A stretch of DNA of 64,000 nt, taken from the NCBI GenBank assembly GCA_964472305.1, contig CAYYJR010000006.1, positions 1-64,000 of the forward strand, given 5' to 3'. Position numbers and translations under genes: made by a program. Positions 58,477-64,000 of this stretch are shown in pieces. The notes under the pieces are model-generated. The model had not been told where the DNA came from, did not search any database, and was given only the letters and a program-made list of their open reading frames with translations. This stretch comes from CAYYJR01 sp964472305. Its GTDB lineage: Bacteria; Armatimonadota; Hebobacteria; CAIYQO01. The stretch's first letter is position 1; each line of letters starts with the position of its first letter.

Positions 58477-58833
58477 CTATGTGAAGAACAGCAGGTTGCC
58501 CATCCAGCCGGTTATGACGCCGGTGTGCTGGAGTTCAGCCAGGCAGCCACGCACCTTCTCCGGACTGATCCCGACGAAATCGGCGATCGCGCGCGGGTCG
58601 ATGCAGATTACGTAATCATCCTGCGTGCGCAATGCGCAATAGAGTAACTTTGCGCCGAAGGATAGGTCCGCACGTTGCATCACCTGCCACGATGCACAGA
58701 ACATCCCCTGCGCCCTACGGCGGAATTCCCCGACACCCGTCTCGCGCGACGGGGTGCCACGAAAGCGCCAGGTTATCGCCGGTGCTGATCGGTACGGTAT
58801 CGGTAGCAGTTGCCCTACCCTGAGCATATGCAT
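58477..58833 (-). CDS. Small winged-helix-type protein
   Basis: 118 residues. The C-terminal half reads LSFGAKLLYCALRTQDD, then AIADFVGISPEKVRGCLAELQHTGVI, a typical helix-turn-helix with wing as found in replication-initiator and MarR-like proteins. The N-terminal 45 residues are basic and featureless. AAGGA precedes ATG 58833; ATG 58827 is equally possible. It is convergent with the lipoprotein gene. A DNA-binding role is likely but its target is unknown. Confidence 0.6.
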   Translation of the reverse strand: MHMLRVGQLLPIPYRSAPAITWRFRGTPSRETGVGEFRRRAQGMFCASWQVMQRADLSFGAKLLYCALRTQDDYVICIDPRAIADFVGISPEKVRGCLAELQHTGVITGWMGNLLFFT

Positions 58834-58999
58834 TGTCCTTTTTGTCACCGTGTCGGTGCTGTATTTCCGCCAGGCCATACGACCGTGCTATAGGCTTGGA
58901 CACGCTTGCCTGGGAAATGTTGCGTGATGAAATAACTGAATCTTAATCATTAATATGGTTAGCCTTTGCACGTAAGTGTAAAAATATGTTGGCATAGTA

Positions 59000-59305
59000 T
59001 TGATTTGGGTCGTGAAAGGACAAGATGCAGGAATGTGTATTCATGATTTGGTACCGGTCGAGCGAGCGTTGCTGACGGCTGTGTATTGTAATGGTGGTGA
59101 ACTGCGGATAATCAGAACAGCGGACGACACGGGAGCCGTGGTTGAGATCGGAAAGGAACAACTCCGGGAGAACCTGCATCTGCTCATCGTTCGCGAGTTG
59201 GTTGCCAACGATTTGCTGGTGCCAGTCGGAGCGGAATGGTATCGTCTTACCACATTGGGACAACTCATCGCGCAGCAGCTTGCCAGGGAGGCATCCACCT
59301 CGTAA
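59000..59305 (+). CDS. Small hypothetical protein, possible winged helix
   Basis: Up to 101 residues from TTG 59000, or 90 from ATG 59033. The sequence LVPVERALLTAVYCNGGELRII, ENLHLLIVRELVANDLLVP and WYRLTTLGQLIAQQL suggests helices and a wing like small regulators. AAAGGA lies 12 bases before 59033. It is divergent from the small winged-helix gene to its left and convergent with lon. No family recognised; it may encode a short regulator. Confidence 0.5.
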   Translation: MIWVVKGQDAGMCIHDLVPVERALLTAVYCNGGELRIIRTADDTGAVVEIGKEQLRENLHLLIVRELVANDLLVPVGAEWYRLTTLGQLIAQQLAREASTS

Positions 59306-59368
59306 CACGAAACCGACGGTCCCGCGACTTCGGAACCGCCGGTTCATGTGTGCGTTTTTACCGTCAGC

Positions 59369-61891
59369 TTATGCGGTGACTTCCGGTCCACTGGCGGCCT
59401 GCTGCTCGTCCGGCACCGTTGGCCATTCTTCCACCGAGGCGGTGATCTGCGGCTGTCCCGCGTTCAACGGGCGGACGAATGCGAGAGTGAGCACCTCGTC
59501 CATATGCTCGACCGGGCGAATCTCCATATCGCGCTTCAGCACATCCGGCGTCTCCGCCAGGTCCGATTCGTTATCCTTGGGAATGAGCACCCGCTTCAGC
59601 CCCGCGCGGTGCGCCGCCACCAGCTTGTCACGCAGCCCACCAATGGGCAGCACGTGGCCACGTAGCGTTATTTCACCTGTCATACCCACATCTTTGCGTA
59701 CCGGTACGCCGGTCAACGCCGATATGACCGCGGTGGCGATGGTGATGCCGGCCGAGGGGCCATCCTTCGGCGTGGCGCCGGCGGGCACGTGGATGTGCAG
59801 GTCGAACTTTGTGTAGAAGGCTTCTTCCAGGCCCAGCGCCTTCGAACGCGAGCGGGCATAGGTGAGCGCCGCGCGCGCCGATTCCTTCATCACGTCGCCC
59901 AGCGACCCGGTGAGAATCAACTCGCCTTTGCCGGGGATTAGCGACACCTCGATCGGCATCGTCTCGCCGCCCACCGGCGTGAAAGCCAGCGCGGTCGCGA
60001 CCCCAACCTCATCCTGTTCCTCCGCCAGGTGATGGCGGAAGCGCGGCGGGCCGAGGAACTCCGGCAGTTGCGCGGGACGCACGTGCGCCAGCACCGGTTT
60101 CCCCTCCGCGAAGCGCCGGGCGATTTTGCGGCATACGGTGCCGATCTCGCGCTCCAGACTGCGCACGCCGGCCTCGCGCGTATACGCGGCGATGATTTGT
60201 TTAATGGTCGGGTCGGAAAATTTCGGCTTATCGTCCGGCAGCCCATTCTCAAAGCGCTGGCGCGGTACCAGATAGCGCTTGGCGATCTCCAGTTTTTCCA
60301 TCTCGGTGTAACCGGGCAGGCTGATCACCTCCATACGATCGAGCAGCGCCGGTGGAATCGGCTCCAGCATGTTCGCGGTACAGATGAACATCACCCGCGA
60401 CAGATCGAACGGAATCTCCAGGTAATGATCGCTGAAGCTGAAGTTCTGCGCCGGATCGAGCACCTCCAGCAACGCCGCCGACGGATCGCCGCGGAAGTCC
60501 ATGCCCAGCTTGTCCACTTCGTCCAGCATGAAAACCGGGTTATTAGAGGAAGCGCGGCGGATGCCTTGTATGATGCGACCCGGCAGCGCACCCACGTAGG
60601 TGCGGCGATGCCCGCGAATCTCCGCCTCGTCTCGCACCGATCCCAACGACATGCGAATGAATTGTCGTTGCATCGAGCGTGCGATGGACTGGCCCAGCGA
60701 TGTTTTACCAACCCCCGGCGGGCCGACGAAGCACAGGATCGGGCTTTTCATATCCGCCTTCAGCTTGCGCACGGCCAGGAAGTCGAGGATGCGGTCTTTC
60801 ACCCGTTCCAGATCATAATGGTCCTGATCCAGGATCGTCTTCGCCTCCGGAATGTCGATGCGATCTTCCGTCGATTTCGTCCAGGGCAGCTCCAGAATCC
60901 ATTCCACGTAGGTGCGCGACACCGTATATTCCGGCGAGGCCGGATTGATGGTTTCCAGCCGGTCGATTTCACGCTTGGCCACATCGCGCGCTTCATCGGT
61001 GAGCGGCGCGCTCTGCAACTTTTCGCGCAGGTCCTGCACCTCCGGCCGCAGCCCGCCTTCCATCTCGCCCAATTCTCGCTGGATGGCCTTCATTTGCTCG
61101 CGCAGCACGTATTCGCGCTGCGTTTTTTCCATCTCCGATTTCACCTGTTCCTGAATCTTGCTGCCGATTTCCAGAATCTCGATTTCGCGGTTCAGCAATT
61201 CGGTCAATCGGCGCAGGCGCTTGCTGGCGTCGTTCAAGCGCAGCAACTCCTGCCGTTCGGGCAGCTTCAGGTTCAGCGTAGAGGCGATGATGTCGGCCAG
61301 GTGGCCGGGATTGCGTACACTGTTGGCGAACACCAGCAGGTCGTCCGGCAGGTACGGTGCCAGGTTCACCACGCGCTCGAATAGTGACAACACATGGCGC
61401 ACCACGCCTTCCAATTCGATATCCTCGGCAGGGATGATCTCCGGGATCACCTCCACCCGCGCGCGGTAATACGGCTCAGTGGCGGTGAATTCCAGCAGTC
61501 GAATGCGCTGCACGCCCTGCACGATCAGCCGCATGGTACCGTCGGGTGCGCGCAGCATTTTAGCGATGCCCGCCGCGGAGCCGAATTCGAAAATATCGGT
61601 TGGCGACGGCTCTTCCACCTCGCTGCGAATGGCAAACAAGCCAATGAGCTTGTTGCCTTCCAGCGCATCGTTGATCAGTTGCACCGAGCGTGGTTTGCCC
61701 ACCGACAACGGCGCGATGGTGCGTGGAAACACCACCGTGTCGCGCACGGGGAGGATGGGCAGTTCTTCCGGAATCTGAATCTCGCCGTCGCCGGTCTGGT
61801 CGAACGTGGGTTGCTCCAGCGTTTCCGCCAGCTCGTCATCAGACTCTTCGTATTCCTGGGGCAGCAATAACATGCGCCGTTCTTCGTTCAT
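59369..61891 (-). CDS. lon: ATP-dependent Lon protease
   Basis: 840 residues with an acidic ~35-residue N-terminal extension. N domain from LPILPVRDTVVFPRTIAPLSVG; AAA+ module with Walker A GPPGVGKTS (~390-398) and FMLDEVDKLG. The protease domain has catalytic Ser713 in KDGPSAG and Lys756 in GLRDKLVAAHRAG, the 43-residue spacing of the family. Degrades misfolded and regulatory proteins. ATG 61891 has AGGAGAG upstream. It follows hsp20 by 76 bases on the same strand, so they probably share the hsp20 promoter. Confidence 0.97.
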   Translation of the reverse strand: MNEERRMLLLPQEYEESDDELAETLEQPTFDQTGDGEIQIPEELPILPVRDTVVFPRTIAPLSVGKPRSVQLINDALEGNKLIGLFAIRSEVEEPSPTDIFEFGSAAGIAKMLRAPDGTMRLIVQGVQRIRLLEFTATEPYYRARVEVIPEIIPAEDIELEGVVRHVLSLFERVVNLAPYLPDDLLVFANSVRNPGHLADIIASTLNLKLPERQELLRLNDASKRLRRLTELLNREIEILEIGSKIQEQVKSEMEKTQREYVLREQMKAIQRELGEMEGGLRPEVQDLREKLQSAPLTDEARDVAKREIDRLETINPASPEYTVSRTYVEWILELPWTKSTEDRIDIPEAKTILDQDHYDLERVKDRILDFLAVRKLKADMKSPILCFVGPPGVGKTSLGQSIARSMQRQFIRMSLGSVRDEAEIRGHRRTYVGALPGRIIQGIRRASSNNPVFMLDEVDKLGMDFRGDPSAALLEVLDPAQNFSFSDHYLEIPFDLSRVMFICTANMLEPIPPALLDRMEVISLPGYTEMEKLEIAKRYLVPRQRFENGLPDDKPKFSDPTIKQIIAAYTREAGVRSLEREIGTVCRKIARRFAEGKPVLAHVRPAQLPEFLGPPRFRHHLAEEQDEVGVATALAFTPVGGETMPIEVSLIPGKGELILTGSLGDVMKESARAALTYARSRSKALGLEEAFYTKFDLHIHVPAGATPKDGPSAGITIATAVISALTGVPVRKDVGMTGEITLRGHVLPIGGLRDKLVAAHRAGLKRVLIPKDNESDLAETPDVLKRDMEIRPVEHMDEVLTLAFVRPLNAGQPQITASVEEWPTVPDEQQAASGPEVTA

Positions 61892-61967
61892 GCAATCTCT
61901 CTCCTGAATTCTCTGCGGACCGTCACCGGCGACCATGCCGGTGCTGTCGGGTGTTGGCGGGAATGCG

Positions 61968-62420
61968 TTATTTCTCCGGCACGGACAACGTCACGCGCAC
62001 CGGTTTCGGCTCGGGTATCTTCGGCAGGACGATGTAAAGGAATCCATTCTGATACCAGGCATCCGCCGCCTCCACGTCTACCGGCGCCGCCAGCACCATC
62101 TCCAGTTCGAACTCACCGAACTGGATCTCCATTTGCTGCACGTTGCCGCGGAAGGAAGCACTCGGTTCCGGTCGGGTGCCGCGCAGGAACAGCCGATCCT
62201 GCTCGATGCGCAGATCCAGCGCCTCCCGGCTCATGCCCGCGACCTCGATCAGTACCCGCAGGCTGTCGCCGTCATCATAGACGTTGCACGGCGGTGCCCA
62301 GCGCATGCGATACGAGAGCAGCGAAGGATGTTTCGCCTGCGCGTAATGCTCGAAGAATCGGTCGAAGTCCTCCTGCATTTGCTCGAAGGTGTCCCAGAAA
62401 CGTTTTTGGAACTCATCCAT
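61968..62420 (-). CDS. Small heat-shock protein (Hsp20/alpha-crystallin family)
   Basis: 150 residues. Holdase chaperone. Alpha-crystallin domain from PPCNVYDDGDSLRVLIEVAGMS through LRIEQDRLFLRGTRPEP to ADAWYQNGFLYIVLPKIPEP, with the C-terminal I-P-x motif region. The N-terminal arm is FWDTFEQMQEDFDRFFEHY. First gene of an hsp20-lon unit, a sensible protein-quality-control pair. Confidence 0.95.
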   Translation of the reverse strand: MDEFQKRFWDTFEQMQEDFDRFFEHYAQAKHPSLLSYRMRWAPPCNVYDDGDSLRVLIEVAGMSREALDLRIEQDRLFLRGTRPEPSASFRGNVQQMEIQFGEFELEMVLAAPVDVEAADAWYQNGFLYIVLPKIPEPKPVRVTLSVPEK

Positions 62421-62767
62421 CGCGATGTCCTCATCAACACAACCGTGACGGCCACGGAATCATCCCGTTATTATAGTCGCCGCGCGTGAATCTGACCAGC
62501 GCCAATTGTTTGCTCCACGGGACGAGATGGCAATGTGCGCCGACATCACGAACCGCTGTACATGCGCAAGGTTTCACTCCTGAAGCATAAGCGCCAACCT
62601 GCCTGGCAAGTCGATCACGTTCCCGCCGCCCTTCCGCGCCGGCATGCAATCACGGCAGGTATTCGCGCGCCGGTGCGGAAAGTAATAGCGATGGCCGGGC
62701 ATCCCATGGCGCGAACTGCCGACAGGGATGAGCATGCACGGATCATCGCCGAAAGGAATGCAGCAGA
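62421..62767. other. 347-base divergent gap before hsp20 and the lipoyl gene
   Basis: It holds the hsp20 promoter at 62470-62498 (minus). I see no CIRCE-type repeat (TTAGCACTC/GAGTGCTAA) and no clear plus-strand promoter. A 116-codon open frame (62535-62885) overlaps the real lipoyl gene in another frame and has no family; I do not call it. Confidence 0.55.
62470..62498 (-). promoter_or_regulatory. Promoter of hsp20-lon
   Basis: On the minus strand TGGTCA (62498-62493), a 17-base spacer, and consensus TATAAT (62475-62470). The -35 is poor (three of six). Confidence 0.55.
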
Positions 62768-63256
62768 ATGGCACATGTCGTGGTCCTCGATCCATTGTAT
62801 CCTGAGATGGAAGAAGCCACACTCGGGCAGTGGTTGGTCACCGTGGGTGATATGGTCACCCCCGGACAGCCGCTGGCGGAACTGATCACGGATAAGGTGG
62901 CATACGAATATCAGAGCCCGGAAGCGGGAATGATACTCGTGTTGCTGTCGCCGGAAAAAAGCGTGGTGCCGGTGGGTACCGTGCTGGCGGTGATCGGCGA
63001 CGCGAACGAGCAGGTGGCGAACCTGGCGGCGTTGGAGGCGGAGAATCGCCGGTTGGCGGAGGCGCGCGAAGCCGAGTTGGCCGCCGTGCAGCAGGCCACC
63101 ACGGCGCAAGTCGTCCCGGAGGACGCACAAGTCCGCCGGCAGGAAGTTCGGGCTACGCCCGCTGCCCGTCGGCTGGCGCGCGAGCGCGGGGTGGATTTGA
63201 CCGCCCTTCGGGGTAGCGGTCCGGGCGGTATGATCACCGTTGAAGACATTCCATAG
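62768..63256 (+). CDS. Stand-alone lipoyl domain plus E3-binding domain protein
   Basis: 162 residues. A biotin/lipoyl domain (1-80) carries the modified lysine in ITDKVAYE (Lys43), and a charged linker (~85-125) leads to a peripheral subunit-binding domain (ATPAARRLARERGVDLTALRG, split at 129-149). This is the front half of a 2-oxoacid dehydrogenase E2, but the stop comes where the acyltransferase catalytic domain would begin. Either it is an accessory lipoyl carrier, or a split E2 whose catalytic part is elsewhere. AAAGGA precedes the ATG. No E1 or E3 gene is in view. Confidence 0.85.
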   Translation: MAHVVVLDPLYPEMEEATLGQWLVTVGDMVTPGQPLAELITDKVAYEYQSPEAGMILVLLSPEKSVVPVGTVLAVIGDANEQVANLAALEAENRRLAEAREAELAAVQQATTAQVVPEDAQVRRQEVRATPAARRLARERGVDLTALRGSGPGGMITVEDIP

Positions 63257-63295
63257 CCGCGGGCAAAGACGGGCACAGGAGAGAAGGGATTGACC

Positions 63296-64000
63296 ATGCG
63301 AATCGCACTGCATCGATTTCATGCACTGTTCCTCGGGGTGCTGCTGCTGACATCGTTTGTCCGGGCTGATGATATCGGCAAGTCTATTGAGAAGAAATAT
63401 GGCCTTGACACCGATTTCGCCACCAACTATCGCGTCGAGATGATCGGGCAGCGGGTGGCACTGGCGGCCGGATTAACCGATATCCGTTTCATCATTTTCA
63501 ACGATAAAGAGTTGAACGCCATGGCAGTGCCGGATGGGCGCATCTTCATCACCTCACTGATGGCGCACGCGGTGGCGGACGACGAGCTGGCGTTCGTACT
63601 TGGTCATGAGATAACCCATATTCAGGAAAAGCACTCCAATAACCAGATGACGCGTGCGACCGGCGGGGCGTTGCTGGGAGCGATCCTGGTGGCAGCGATA
63701 GGTGGCAATGAGCGCGACATCCGCTTGGGTGCGGATATCGCCGGCGGACTGACGTTGGGCCACTACAGCCGCAAGGACGAAAATCGTGCGGATGTCGGTG
63801 GATTGCGCCTGATGTCGCGTTGCGGCTACGACCCGAAACAGGCGGCGCTGGCGATGCAGCGGTTGATCGACAAATATGGCGCAGGCGACGCGAAGACGCC
63901 GGTGCTGGGGTGGTTCGCCACCCACCCGGATTCTCGCGATCGAAAAAAACGGCTGGAAAAAGGCGCCGCGCAACTCGCTAAAACGCCTCTCTCGCGCATC
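63296..64000 (+). CDS. M48-family zinc metalloprotease, secreted (3' end outside window)
   Basis: 235 codons are visible and the frame is open at the right edge. Signal peptide LFLGVLLLTSFVRA. Zinc motif HEITH (His104, Glu105, His108) in VLGHEITHIQEKH; third ligand Glu162 in YSRKDENRADVGG. THPDSRDRKKRL near the end matches BepA/LoiP-like M48 enzymes, periplasmic proteases. Its start has GGAGAGAAGGG upstream; 39 bases after the lipoyl gene, possibly co-transcribed. Confidence 0.92.
   Translation, partial: MRIALHRFHALFLGVLLLTSFVRADDIGKSIEKKYGLDTDFATNYRVEMIGQRVALAAGLTDIRFIIFNDKELNAMAVPDGRIFITSLMAHAVADDELAFVLGHEITHIQEKHSNNQMTRATGGALLGAILVAAIGGNERDIRLGADIAGGLTLGHYSRKDENRADVGGLRLMSRCGYDPKQAALAMQRLIDKYGAGDAKTPVLGWFATHPDSRDRKKRLEKGAAQLAKTPLSRI

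Noticed and set aside
60029..61384. 451-codon frame antisense to lon
   Set aside because: Composition is a shadow of lon (His/Arg/Gln-rich, no domain); lon is complete on the other strand.
62535..62885. 116-codon frame upstream of the lipoyl gene
   Set aside because: Overlaps the start of the lipoyl gene in a different frame; its translation is Arg/His/Trp-rich without structure.
1..64000. tRNA, rRNA and CRISPR arrays
   Set aside because: No T-loop GGTTCRA with matching acceptor stem, no rRNA-like stretch and no spaced direct repeats were found on reading both strands; short or degenerate cases could be missed without a covariance search.

Overview
The window (about 60% G+C by eye, bacterial gene structure throughout) carries 64 protein-coding genes I can support, no recognisable tRNA or rRNA, no CRISPR array and no insertion sequence. 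It is bacterial: bacterial ribosomal proteins, SecY, a bacterial RpoA and sigma70-type promoters. The taxon cannot be fixed from sequence alone. The mix of a bacterial HdrABC-MvhADG hydrogenase, a zinc-type S14, two EF-G genes and ribosomal proteins with unusual insertions suggests a deep-branching, poorly sampled phylum (Armatimonadota- or Chloroflexota-like). That is an inference of low confidence.

Layout. 1-5.2 kb: a rhomboid protease (5' end outside the window), a GNAT acetyltransferase, a predicted alpha/alpha-barrel carbohydrate-active protein and a coiled-coil membrane protein resembling DUF4175. 5.2-6.0 kb: a 777-base gap with a promoter candidate and a CRP/FNR-like palindrome. 6.0-16.9 kb: an electron-bifurcating hydrogenase/heterodisulfide-reductase operon, hdrC-hdrB-hdrA-mvhD-mvhG-mvhA, followed by its maturation protease, hypF, hypC and hypD. 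H2 would be oxidised at MvhA, electrons would pass through MvhG and MvhD to the flavin of HdrA, and there be split between HdrB and a ferredoxin. hypE lies 40 kb away at 56.5 kb; hypA and hypB are not in the window. 17-20 kb: rodA, a SIMPL-domain protein and an M23 peptidase whose start codon is buried in a long leader hairpin.

20.1-27.2 kb: six minus-strand genes (histidine phosphatase, FGGY kinase, amidohydrolase, fucose/arabinose isomerase-like protein, membrane protein, second amidohydrolase/uronate-isomerase-like protein). They look like a sugar or sugar-acid catabolic operon with its own extended -10 promoter and palindromic operator.

27.4-52.0 kb: a nearly continuous str-S10-spc-alpha superoperon from rpsL to rpsI, including secY, adk, map, infA, rpmJ (37 codons), rpoA, rplQ, truA, rplM and rpsI. 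Two features stand out: a second EF-G-like GTPase sits between rpsQ and rplN, and S12, L3, L23, S3, L29, L5 and L17 carry insertions or extensions. tuf is absent between fusA and rpsJ. Strong promoters precede rpsL, rpsJ and rplX, and a perfect intrinsic terminator separates rpsG from fusA.

52-64 kb: an F420-dependent-NADP-reductase-like protein, a flavin reductase-like protein, a large alpha/beta hydrolase, an ECF sigma factor, a zinc-ribbon membrane protein overlapping hypE, a lipoprotein, two small winged-helix candidates, hsp20-lon, a stand-alone lipoyl/E3-binding protein and an M48 metalloprotease running off the right edge.
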